From Bacteroidia bacterium (GTDB taxonomy: Bacteria; Bacteroidota; Bacteroidia; B-17B0; Aurantibacillaceae): 17,478 bases of DNA. Where the stretch lies: positions 1,680-19,157 of the forward strand of contig JAOABO010000007.1 in assembly GCA_026418315.1 (NCBI GenBank), given 5' to 3'. Shown in pieces: positions 1-6,980 of the stretch. The notes under the pieces are model-generated. The model did no database searches. It was not told the origin of the DNA and saw only the letters and a list, made by a program, of their open reading frames with translations. Each line of letters begins with the position of its first letter. Positions within the stretch are counted from its first letter, which is position 1. The position numbers and the translations under genes were made by a program.

Positions 1-114
1 GGTTTCAGCAATATCAGAGTTTAAAAAAAGTAATAGTGTATGGCTTGGCACCCTTTTGCTTCTGTACAATGAAGTTAAGGAATTTTTTAAGTCGCTTAAG
101 TGTAGTGAGTTAAA

Positions 115-1458
115 CTATCTTTTAAATGCCAATCTCATTCCTGTTTGGCTTTCATCAAACTTTCCGTTATCATATACTAAAATTCCGTTCACAAATGTTT
201 TTTCTATTTTTGATGAAAAAGTATGTCCTTCAAAAGGAGACCATTTGCACTTGTAAAGTAAATTTTCTTTTGTTACAGATGTAGAGTTATTCAAATCTGC
301 TACTACAGCATCTGCAAAATAACCTTCTTTAATATATCCTCTGTTGATAATACCAAACATATCAGCAACGTGGTGAGATGTTTTTTGAACGATTGTTTCA
401 AGTGATAGTTTGTTTTGATGATATAAATCAAATAATGCTAATAAGGCGTGTTGAACCAATGGTCCCCCGCTCGGAGCTTCTAATAATGGCTTTGACTTTT
501 CTTCAATAGTATGCGGAGCGTGGTCGGTAGCAATCACATCAATTAAATTGTTTTTAACTGCTTCTATAATTTTTTCTCTATCATAAGCAGTTTTAATAGA
601 TGGATTCCATTTAATTCTATTGCCTAATTTTTCATAATCTTCATCAGAAAACCATAAATGATGAATACAAGCTTCTGCTGTAATCTTTTTCTCTTTTAAT
701 GGAATGGTGTTGCTAAACAACGTAAGTTCTTTGGCAGTGGATATATGTAAAATGTGTAAACGCGTGTTATATTTCTTGGCGGTTTCTACTGCAAATTTTG
801 ATGAAGCATAACAGGCATCTTCATTTCTTATAATAGCATGGTAGTATGCAGGCAGGTCAAAGCCATATTCTTCTGTTATTTTTTCCAATCGTTTCTTGAT
901 AATGCTATCATCTTCACAGTGAGTGGCAATCAGTGCATCACATTCTGAAAAAATGGTTTCTATGCTTTTGGGATTATCTACTAATAGATTACCTGTAGAA
1001 GAGCCCATAAAAATTTTAATTCCACATATCTTAGAATAATCTGCTTTTAAAAGTTCTTGAATATTGTCATTGCTTGCACCAATGTAAAATGAATAATTAG
1101 CAAGAGATTTTTCTTTTGCAATCAGATACTTTTTTTCCAATTCTTCAACTGAAATGGCGGGTGGAATGGTATTGGGCATTTCCATATATGACGTAATGCC
1201 GCCAGCCACTGCTGCTTTACTTTCAGTATATATTTCCCCTTTATGTGTTAAGCCGGGTTCTCTAAAGTGCACTTGGTCGTCTATCATTCCGGGTAAAAGA
1301 ATTTTTCCTTCACCATTAATTTCTATCACTTTTTCTTCCAAGTCATAGATGCACCTTTCAATTTTTGAAATATAGGGTGGGTCAATCAATATGTCGTAAT
1401 AATCATAATAATCTTCACTTGCAATAAAAATGTTTTTAATCAGATATTTTTTACTCAT
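115..1458 (-). CDS. pyrC: Dihydroorotase, class I (pyrimidine biosynthesis)
   Basis: Amidohydrolase-superfamily enzyme that interconverts N-carbamoyl-L-aspartate and L-dihydroorotate in cytosolic UMP synthesis. The 447-residue product has the metal-site motif in the form DDQVHFREPG (residues 60-69; the first His of the usual HxH is Gln62), a candidate carboxylated lysine in GIKIFMG (K148), metal or substrate histidines at H180 (ATHCED) and H238 (LHILHIS), and the catalytic Asp312 in ATDHAPH. The length suits class I dihydroorotases. The start is placed at the ATG at 1458 (MSKKYLI); a further four codons upstream would need TTG at 1470, which lies inside the promoter -7 element. The Gln-for-His change is, from memory, common in Bacteroidetes homologues and is not taken as loss of function. 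It stands alone, divergent from the methyltransferase gene. An allantoinase or hydantoinase role is less likely given the FREPGLTHK and EMPNT motifs. Confidence 0.92.
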   Translation of the reverse strand: MSKKYLIKNIFIASEDYYDYYDILIDPPYISKIERCIYDLEEKVIEINGEGKILLPGMIDDQVHFREPGLTHKGEIYTESKAAVAGGITSYMEMPNTIPPAISVEELEKKYLIAKEKSLANYSFYIGASNDNIQELLKADYSKICGIKIFMGSSTGNLLVDNPKSIETIFSECDALIATHCEDDSIIKKRLEKITEEYGFDLPAYYHAIIRNEDACYASSKFAVETAKKYNTRLHILHISTAKELTLFSNTIPLKEKKITAEACIHHLWFSDEDYEKLGNRIKWNPSIKTAYDREKIIEAVKNNLIDVIATDHAPHTIEEKSKPLLEAPSGGPLVQHALLALFDLYHQNKLSLETIVQKTSHHVADMFGIINRGYIKEGYFADAVVADLNNSTSVTKENLLYKCKWSPFEGHTFSSKIEKTFVNGILVYDNGKFDESQTGMRLAFKR

Positions 1459-1467
1459 TTTTTTGCA

Positions 1468-1501
1468 CAAAAGTAGAAAATTAGTTTTTAGATGGTCTCA
1501 A
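1468..1501 (-). promoter_or_regulatory. Bacteroidetes-type promoter of the dihydroorotase gene
   Basis: On the minus strand a TTG (1501-1499) is followed after 23 nt by TACTTTTG (1475-1468), which fits the Bacteroidetes consensus TTG-N17-23-TAnnTTTG. The ATG at 1458 begins only 9 nt after the -7 element, so the mRNA would have almost no 5' leader. Confidence 0.65.
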
Positions 1502-1511
1502 TTATTGTACT

Positions 1512-1519
1512 TATATTAG
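1512..1519 (+). promoter_or_regulatory. Possible -7 element for the methyltransferase operon
   Basis: TATATTAG differs at one position from TAnnTTTG and lies 10 nt before the ATG at 1530. No clear TTG is seen at the -33 distance, so this is a weak call. Some promoter is expected here because the upstream gene is divergent. Confidence 0.3.
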
Positions 1520-1529
1520 ACACAAAAAA

Positions 1530-2285
1530 ATGTCTACTGCAGAAAGAGTGAATCATCGTGAATTATCTGATAACTATGTGCTTCAACGAAGCATCAGCGC
1601 CTATGTGTATGCTGCCAAACACGTACATGGGCAGGTTTTAGAAATAGGTACCGGAAGTGGTTATGGGATAGATTATTTGGCGCCTCGTTCCGAACGGTTT
1701 GTTACAATAGATAAGTTTCAGTCAAATATTGATTTTTCTGCATACAAAAATGTATCTTTTAAGCAATGCCATGTTCCACCTATTCCTTTTGATGATAATG
1801 TATTTGATTTTGTAGTAAGTTTTCAGGTCATAGAGCATATTAAAGATGATAACTTGTTTGTAAAAGAGATTCACAGAGTATTAAAACCAGGAGGAAAATT
1901 TTTAGTTACAACACCAAACATTCTTACTAGTTTAACAAGGAATCCTTGGCACATTCGAGAATACAAAAAAGAGGAATTAGAAAAATTATTACAGCAGTAC
2001 TTTAAAAATATTGATATGTATGGTATATATGGCAATGATAAAGTAATGAAGTATTATGAGCATAACAAACAAAATGTTCAGAAAATATTAAAATGGGACC
2101 TGTTGGATTTACAATATAAACTTCCCGCATGGATGTTGCGTATTCCGTATGATATATTAAATCGCATGAACCGAAAAAAATTATTGAAAGAAAATCCCTT
2201 AACTAAAGATATAACAGTCAATGATTTTTATGTTGATAAAGTAAATGATAGTGCGCTGGATTTATTTTATATTGCTCAAAAGTAA
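1530..2285 (+). CDS. Class I SAM-dependent methyltransferase
   Basis: A 251-residue soluble protein with the Rossmann-type SAM-binding core of the Methyltransf_11/UbiE-like group. Motif I is VLEIGTGSGYG (about residues 36-46), followed by the acidic end of beta-2 (TIDK), the motif VVSFQVIEHI and the post-motif region RVLKPGGKFLVTTPN. The C-terminal 90 residues are charged and helical and probably form the substrate lid; they do not identify the substrate. It starts a compact run with the deacetylase gene (5 nt gap) and a lipoprotein gene (2 nt gap), so envelope or glycan modification is a reasonable guess, but that rests only on context. No SD sequence is present; the ATG follows an A tract, as is usual in this phylum. 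Confidence 0.85.
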   Translation: MSTAERVNHRELSDNYVLQRSISAYVYAAKHVHGQVLEIGTGSGYGIDYLAPRSERFVTIDKFQSNIDFSAYKNVSFKQCHVPPIPFDDNVFDFVVSFQVIEHIKDDNLFVKEIHRVLKPGGKFLVTTPNILTSLTRNPWHIREYKKEELEKLLQQYFKNIDMYGIYGNDKVMKYYEHNKQNVQKILKWDLLDLQYKLPAWMLRIPYDILNRMNRKKLLKENPLTKDITVNDFYVDKVNDSALDLFYIAQK

Positions 2286-2290
2286 GTGCA

Positions 2291-2908
2291 ATGTTGTTTT
2301 CTCAATTGCCAGTAACTATATTTAAAAAAATTTATCCTAAAGCCATTTTTAGCCTAGACAAAAAAAATGAAATTGCGTTAACTTTTGATGACGGGCCTAC
2401 ACCTATAGTTACAGAGTATGTTTTAGATGTATTGCATCATTACAATATCAGGGCTACTTTTTTTTGTGTTGGCCAAAATATTGAACAATATGAGGATTTA
2501 TTTGAAAAAATTTTAAAGAAAGAACATACGATAGGAAATCACACGTATTCACATGTCAATGGGTGGAAAACGAAAAATAAAGAATATTTTGATGATATTG
2601 AAAGAACAAGACACGCATTTGAAACCAATTTGTTTCGTCCGCCTTATGGAAAAATAAGATTGTCACAATATCAACATTTGGTTCAACAGCACTATAAAAT
2701 TGTATTCTGGAACTTAATAAGTTATGATTATCATCCAAAAATGGATAGAAAAAAGTGTATGAATTTATTAAAAAAACATACCATTGGTGGGCAGATTGTA
2801 TTGTTTCATGATAGCCAAAAATCTTTTGGTCTAATTTCAGAAATTCTACCGGAATACATTGAATTTTGTCAAAAATTAAATCTTAACTTTGTGCCGCTTA
2901 AATTTTAA
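2291..2908 (+). CDS. NodB-type polysaccharide deacetylase
   Basis: Carbohydrate esterase family 4 protein of 205 residues that would remove N- or O-acetyl groups from a glycan, possibly peptidoglycan or a surface polysaccharide. All NodB motifs are visible: TFDDGP (residues 31-36, catalytic base and metal-binding Asp33/34), metal histidines in NHTYSH (H84, H88), RPPYG (116-120), the Trp-containing motif 4 in the degenerate form FWNLISYDY (139-147) and LFHD with the catalytic His (171-174). The protein is little more than the catalytic domain. No convincing signal peptide or anchor is seen, so export is uncertain. The short size and the HVNGWKT segment after motif 2 match a deacetylase subfamily common in Bacteroidetes (recalled, not checked). 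It follows the methyltransferase by 5 nt and precedes the lipoprotein by 2 nt. Confidence 0.9.
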   Translation: MLFSQLPVTIFKKIYPKAIFSLDKKNEIALTFDDGPTPIVTEYVLDVLHHYNIRATFFCVGQNIEQYEDLFEKILKKEHTIGNHTYSHVNGWKTKNKEYFDDIERTRHAFETNLFRPPYGKIRLSQYQHLVQQHYKIVFWNLISYDYHPKMDRKKCMNLLKKHTIGGQIVLFHDSQKSFGLISEILPEYIEFCQKLNLNFVPLKF

Positions 2909-2910
2909 TT

Positions 2911-3237
2911 ATGAGATTTGTATTGTTCTTAATGCTTTCAGTTTTTGTTGTCGTATCATGTAGTAATGCAGTTGTTGAAACTCAAGTACAGGTGTGGGGG
3001 GTGTGTGATATTGCAAAAAAGAAAATAGACAGTGCCGCAAAATTAGACGGAGTGCTTAGTGCAGATTGGAATATGGAAAACAAATTATTAACACTAAAAT
3101 ACGACTCTACAAAAGTATCAATTGATAACATTTTGAAAAATATTGCCATGGCAGGGTTTGATAATGAAAGATATTATGCTGATGATTATGCTTATGAGCA
3201 ATTACCTGATAGTTGTAAATATGAAAGAAGAGAGTAA
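2911..3237 (+). CDS. Small HMA-fold lipoprotein with single-cysteine metal motif
   Basis: A 108-residue protein with a lipoprotein signal: hydrophobic stretch 3-16 ending in VVVSC, with Cys17 as the lipidation site. The mature part resembles the heavy-metal-associated (HMA, ferredoxin-like) domain: VQVWGVCDIAKKKID (residues 26-40) at the metal-loop position, then DGVLSADWNMENKLLTLKYD and a helix DNILKNIAMAGFD. Typical HMA proteins have CxxC here; this one has C32 and Ala35. The tail ends LPDSCKY, where related Bacteroidetes proteins (from memory) end in a CC pair. Thus one cysteine of each pair is missing. Such proteins are usually called copper or mercury binding; metal binding here is doubtful. 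It is the last gene of the methyltransferase-deacetylase run. Confidence 0.72.
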   Translation: MRFVLFLMLSVFVVVSCSNAVVETQVQVWGVCDIAKKKIDSAAKLDGVLSADWNMENKLLTLKYDSTKVSIDNILKNIAMAGFDNERYYADDYAYEQLPDSCKYERRE

Positions 3238-3271
3238 AATGTGGTAATACGCTCTTCTGTTTTGTTTTTAT

Positions 3272-3279
3272 TACCTTTG
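3272..3279 (+). promoter_or_regulatory. -7 element of the VOC-mqnA-mqnB operon
   Basis: TACCTTTG matches TAnnTTTG exactly and lies 19 nt before the ATG at 3299, inside the 61-nt gap after the lipoprotein gene. No TTG occurs at the ideal -33 distance. It would drive the five-gene run to 7662. Confidence 0.5.
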
Positions 3280-3298
3280 CAAACGTATATCATGTTTT

Positions 3299-4354
3299 AT
3301 GAGTTCATTTGTTATTACAGGTATTCAGCAAATAGGAATTGGAGTATCGGATGTTTTAAGAGCATTTGAGGAGTATAAAAAGCTTCTTGGCTTTGATGTT
3401 CGTGTATTTGATGAAGCGGCAGAAGCCAATTTAATGTTACCTTATACAGGAGGTAAGCCACATTTTAGAAGAGCCATTTTTGCTTTAAATATGAATGGTG
3501 GAGGTGGTTTGGAAATTTGGCAATACACCAGTAGAACACCACAGGCACCTGTGTTTACTCCCCAATTAGGAGATTTAGGAATTTACATTGCAAAAATTAA
3601 AGCATTTGATTTAGGTAAAACCCTTGAAATCATAAGAAACCAACACTTAAAAACTTCTGAAATTACTAAACATCCTGCGGGCTTTCAGCATTTTTATTTT
3701 CAGGACATATTTGGAAATTATTTTGAAGTAATGCAAAGTAATGATTTTTTTGAAAAAAACAACTACCCCAATGGTGGAATATGCGGTGCGGTGATAGGTG
3801 TATCAAACATTGAACAATCTGTTTTATTTTATCAGAATGTATTGGGCTTTGATAAAGTTTTGTATCAATCAGAAAGTAAAACATTTGATGACTTTCAATT
3901 TTTTGGAAAAGACAAAACATTTAAGAGAGCATTACTTACTTGGTCTAAAAAAGAAACGGCAGGATTTGCACAATTATTTGGTAATCCTTTTATTGAACTC
4001 ATAGAATGGACAAACGGCATACCAAGAAAAATTTTTGAAAATAGATTTTGGGGTGACTTGGGATTTATTCATCTGTGCTTTGATGTGAGAAATATGCACG
4101 CTTTAAAAGAACATTGCCTGAAAAATAATCACCCATTTACAGTAGATAGTGGAGAAAAATTTTCTATGGGAGAAGCAGCAGGACATTTTGCATATATTGA
4201 AGACCCGGATAAAACATTAATAGAATTTGTAGAAGCGAAAAAAGTACCTATTTTAAAAAAATTGAATTGGTATTGGAAGTTCTCGCCCAATCAAATTCAT
4301 AAGCCCGTGCCAAAATGGATGTTGAAAGCACTTAAATTAAACCGAGTTAAATGA
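3299..4354 (+). CDS. Two-domain VOC (glyoxalase/dioxygenase fold) protein
   Basis: A 351-residue protein made of two vicinal-oxygen-chelate modules. Module 1 (about residues 7-146) begins IQQIGIGVSDVLRAFEEYKKLLGF and ends GNYFEVMQ (Glu143). Module 2 (about 161-312) begins GAVIGVSNIEQSVLFYQNVLGF, contains FIHLCFDV (His258) and ends DKTLIEFVEA (Glu309). Each has the betaalphabetabetabeta pattern with a C-terminal Glu in the metal-ligand position. The first-strand ligand is Gln in module 1, while module 2 has no His at the same place, so at most one complete metal site seems likely (His258/Glu309 plus others). The reaction is unknown; glyoxalase, dioxygenase and epimerase are all members of the fold. 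It lies 8 nt upstream of mqnA and is probably cotranscribed with it. A short basic, Trp-rich tail follows module 2. Confidence 0.8.
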   Translation: MSSFVITGIQQIGIGVSDVLRAFEEYKKLLGFDVRVFDEAAEANLMLPYTGGKPHFRRAIFALNMNGGGGLEIWQYTSRTPQAPVFTPQLGDLGIYIAKIKAFDLGKTLEIIRNQHLKTSEITKHPAGFQHFYFQDIFGNYFEVMQSNDFFEKNNYPNGGICGAVIGVSNIEQSVLFYQNVLGFDKVLYQSESKTFDDFQFFGKDKTFKRALLTWSKKETAGFAQLFGNPFIELIEWTNGIPRKIFENRFWGDLGFIHLCFDVRNMHALKEHCLKNNHPFTVDSGEKFSMGEAAGHFAYIEDPDKTLIEFVEAKKVPILKKLNWYWKFSPNQIHKPVPKWMLKALKLNRVK

Positions 4355-4362
4355 TTTTTTGA

Positions 4363-5160
4363 ATGAACATTAAAATTACAGCGGTTAATTTCTTAAACAC
4401 ATATCCTTTCAAATACGGAATAGAAAAATATTTGTCAAGGTTCAGTTGGGCAGAAATAGATTATGCGACCCCTGCTGAATGTGCAAAAAAATTAATGAAC
4501 AAAACTACCCACATTGCACTTGCACCTGTTGCTGTATTAGCCATGAATCCAAATTTACAAATAGTAACAAACTACTGTCTTTCAACCAACGATTATGTTC
4601 ATAGTGTAAAATTATATTCCAAAAAAGAATGGCATCAGATTCAAAGCGTTGTTTTGGATTATCAATCCCTCTCTTCTGTTTCACTGGTAAAAGTTTTGAT
4701 GAAATATCATTGGAACAAAGAAGTGAAATACATTGAAGGATATCAAGGATTTGAAGACCATTTAAATGCAGATGCCATGGTGGTGATTGGGGACAGAACT
4801 TTTGAATTAAATGGAAAATTTGATTACGAGTATGACCTGGCACACGAGTGGTATAGTTTTTATGGTAAACCTTTTGTGTTTGCAGCTTGGATTACTAATA
4901 TGATGTTAGACAAAGAAGTAATCCATCATTTAAATGCTGCCTTTGAATACGGTATAACACACATAGATGATGTTATTGCAGATGCAGTTAAAAATACTGA
5001 TATTTTGAAATTTATCAATGGTATCAAGAGACAACAAACAATCGAACACTATTTGAAATACAATATGCAATATATTTTCAACAAAGAAAGAAAACAATCA
5101 CTCAATCACTTCTTAAATCTATTGAAGACCATAGTAGCAGAAGATATTCAATCCATCTAA
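4363..5160 (+). CDS. mqnA: Chorismate dehydratase (futalosine pathway)
   Basis: MqnA converts chorismate to 3-enolpyruvylbenzoate, the first step of the futalosine route to menaquinone. The 265-residue product has a periplasmic-binding-protein-like two-lobe fold without a signal peptide. The family landmarks are in order: AVNFLNTYPF (residues 7-16), TPAECAKKL (36-44), IALAPVAVL (51-59), the DYQSLSS segment (99-105, family form DxxSrTS), VVIGD (140-144), YDLAHEW (157-163) and KPFVFAAW (169-176). Length matches the family. The related enzyme MqnD shares the fold, but the IGD, DLAxEW and PFVFAxW set favours MqnA. It is followed after 4 nt by mqnB, which supports the call. Confidence 0.9.
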   Translation: MNIKITAVNFLNTYPFKYGIEKYLSRFSWAEIDYATPAECAKKLMNKTTHIALAPVAVLAMNPNLQIVTNYCLSTNDYVHSVKLYSKKEWHQIQSVVLDYQSLSSVSLVKVLMKYHWNKEVKYIEGYQGFEDHLNADAMVVIGDRTFELNGKFDYEYDLAHEWYSFYGKPFVFAAWITNMMLDKEVIHHLNAAFEYGITHIDDVIADAVKNTDILKFINGIKRQQTIEHYLKYNMQYIFNKERKQSLNHFLNLLKTIVAEDIQSI

Positions 5161-5164
5161 TACA

Positions 5165-6004
5165 ATGACTCCAAAATTATTGGTTTTTGCTCATCCGCAA
5201 GAAGCAGCACCGTTTATAGAAAAGTATTCATGCAATACACTTTTTCAATTGAAAACTATACAGTGTTTGTACTCTGAAAATAATCAAATTTATTTTTTAA
5301 TAACAAGCGGAGGAGCAGTCAATACTTCTGTAGCATTAAGTGTTTTTTTTGAGCGATTTTCAACCTTGAAAAACAATATTCTTTGTTTTAACATTGGAAT
5401 TGCAGGAAGTTTTAATAAACCTATTTATCATTGGCACTACATATCCAAAATTACTAATTATCATAATAATAAAAGTTTTTATCCCGATATTTTTATCAAA
5501 GCAAATTATGCAGAGATCATGACCATAGAATTTCCTGCAAACAAAAAAATAATGTCTGTTTATCCTGATGTATTATTTGATATGGAAGCATTTGCATTTG
5601 CCAATACATTAAAATTTTTTGTACAAAACCACCAAATTCACTGTATTAAATTTGTCAGCGATAATGATGGTGTTATAAAAGATATTCACGAATTACTTTC
5701 ACACTATCAAAAACAATTGTCTGAAGCTTTAAACATCATACAAGATATAGAAAACATTTTTACAACTAAACTTGTTCAGAACGCAGATACAGAAAAAGAA
5801 TTGAAAATAATAATAGAGTCATTGCCTGTTACACAATCACAACAGAGTCAGTTCAAGAAAGCAGCTGTATATTACCTGCAACATAATGGAAGTTTAAATC
5901 AAATCAGGCAAATAATAAATGAACATCACTTGCATACAATAAAAATCAAATCTGAAAAAAATAGTATTTTCAGAAAAATACTGAATCAATTGTACAATGT
6001 TTAA
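5165..6004 (+). CDS. mqnB: Futalosine hydrolase-like protein with C-terminal extension
   Basis: A nucleoside-phosphorylase-fold protein expected to cleave the purine base from futalosine or aminodeoxyfutalosine, giving dehypoxanthine futalosine. Landmarks: LITSGGAVNTS (residues 45-55), FNIGIAGSF (75-83), DMEAFAFA (139-146, ribose/acid region) and KFVSDNDG (162-169, purine-site Asp). The catalytic domain ends near residue 197. A further 80 or so residues follow (about 198-279), mostly charged helices, which a typical futalosine hydrolase of about 200-230 residues does not have. The start lies 4 nt after mqnA and the end overlaps the radical SAM gene by 8 nt. Sequence is diverged from textbook MqnB, so a relaxed nucleosidase role is possible, but the position next to mqnA argues for MqnB. 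Confidence 0.8.
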   Translation: MTPKLLVFAHPQEAAPFIEKYSCNTLFQLKTIQCLYSENNQIYFLITSGGAVNTSVALSVFFERFSTLKNNILCFNIGIAGSFNKPIYHWHYISKITNYHNNKSFYPDIFIKANYAEIMTIEFPANKKIMSVYPDVLFDMEAFAFANTLKFFVQNHQIHCIKFVSDNDGVIKDIHELLSHYQKQLSEALNIIQDIENIFTTKLVQNADTEKELKIIIESLPVTQSQQSQFKKAAVYYLQHNGSLNQIRQIINEHHLHTIKIKSEKNSIFRKILNQLYNV

Positions 6005-6980
6005 ACAACTGGTGTATATAGAAAAAAGTATAAAAAACCATGCCAACACAATACAAGTACTGGATAAAATTCAGCCATCTCAAATCGTATGGATAGATCA
6101 TTATAAAGAAGTACTCAATCAAACCAATTCTAACTGGCTATTTAACAAAAAGTTTCAAAAAATTGTTTTAGCTAAAAGAGAAAATGAATTTTATTACAAA
6201 GGATCTCATCATACATCTAATTTAGGACATCAGCATTTTTATTACAATACACTGGCATTGAATTGTTTGTATCATTGTGAATATTGCTATTTGCAGGGAA
6301 TGTACAATACTCCACATTTGGTTTTATTCTTAAATAATAATGATTATATAAACGCTACAAGGCAGTTAATACAACAAGTTGGTGATATTTATATGGCATT
6401 GTCTTACGATACCGATCTTCCTGCACTTGAAAAATATTATCCATATTGCAAAGAATGGATAGAATTTGCAAATAATGAAAAAAACATAACAATAGAAATA
6501 AGAACTAAATCACATCAAATTGATTTTATTCATCAAACCCAGCCATCTGATAATGTGCTGTTGAGCTTTACGCTTTCCCCTGAAGTTATTCAAAACAGAT
6601 ACGAACCATACACGCCCTCGTTGGAACAAAGATTAAAAGCTGTACAAAACGCTATCAAAAAAAAATTTAAGGTGATGATCTGTTTTGACCCTTTAATTTA
6701 TACAACTGATTACAAAAACATTTATACAGATTTTTTTAATCATGTATTTCAGAGTATTTCTGCTGAATCGGTTGTGGCATCTATAGGCGTTTTTAGAATG
6801 AATCATCAGTTTTTTAAGAGAATCAGAAAAAATGGAAACCGTTCTGATATTTACTACAAAGAGTATTCTATAGAAAACAAAACTATCATGTACCCCAAAA
6901 ATATTAGAAACGAAATGATTATGTTTGTACAATCTGAACTTCAAAAAAGAAATATCAAGGATATTTTTATTTATGAATAA
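5997..6980 (+). CDS. Spore-photoproduct-lyase-like radical SAM protein lacking the H-donor Cys
   Basis: A 327-residue radical SAM protein most like spore photoproduct lyase (SplB). The cluster motif is C90-x3-C94-x2-C97 (NCLYHCEYCYLQG), and Tyr96 and Tyr98, the radical-relay tyrosines of SPL, are both kept. Further matching blocks are LLSFTLSPEVIQNRYEPYTPS (SPL: SINSRYVINHFEPGTSS; about residues 188-208), RLKAVQNAIKKKFKVMICFDPLIY and a C-terminal GVFRM block. At the place of the SPL H-atom donor cysteine (SPL context EASCTSD) this protein has ALSYDTD, i.e. Ser136-Tyr137 and no Cys. The start codon lies within the end of mqnB and the stop within the start of the SDR gene (8 nt each), which suggests translational coupling. 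The substrate could be a DNA lesion or something quite different. Not MqnC or MqnE, whose sequences are different. Confidence 0.82.
   Translation: MFKQLVYIEKSIKNHANTIQVLDKIQPSQIVWIDHYKEVLNQTNSNWLFNKKFQKIVLAKRENEFYYKGSHHTSNLGHQHFYYNTLALNCLYHCEYCYLQGMYNTPHLVLFLNNNDYINATRQLIQQVGDIYMALSYDTDLPALEKYYPYCKEWIEFANNEKNITIEIRTKSHQIDFIHQTQPSDNVLLSFTLSPEVIQNRYEPYTPSLEQRLKAVQNAIKKKFKVMICFDPLIYTTDYKNIYTDFFNHVFQSISAESVVASIGVFRMNHQFFKRIRKNGNRSDIYYKEYSIENKTIMYPKNIRNEMIMFVQSELQKRNIKDIFIYE

Noticed and set aside
87..99. Small hairpin TTAAG-TCG-CTTAA downstream of the dihydroorotase gene
   Set aside because: Only five AT-rich pairs, and on the minus strand an A tract rather than a T tract follows, so it is not a terminator for that gene.
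2..256. Open frame on the plus strand at the left edge (no stop until 256)
   Set aside because: It overlaps the 3' end of the dihydroorotase gene by about 140 nt in antisense and shows no recognisable family; most likely chance.
5997..6980. Identity as MqnC or MqnE, the radical SAM enzymes of the futalosine pathway
   Set aside because: The order of motifs (CxxxCxxCYLQ, EP-x-T-x-S) follows spore photoproduct lyase, and the overall sequence does not resemble MqnC or MqnE as I know them.
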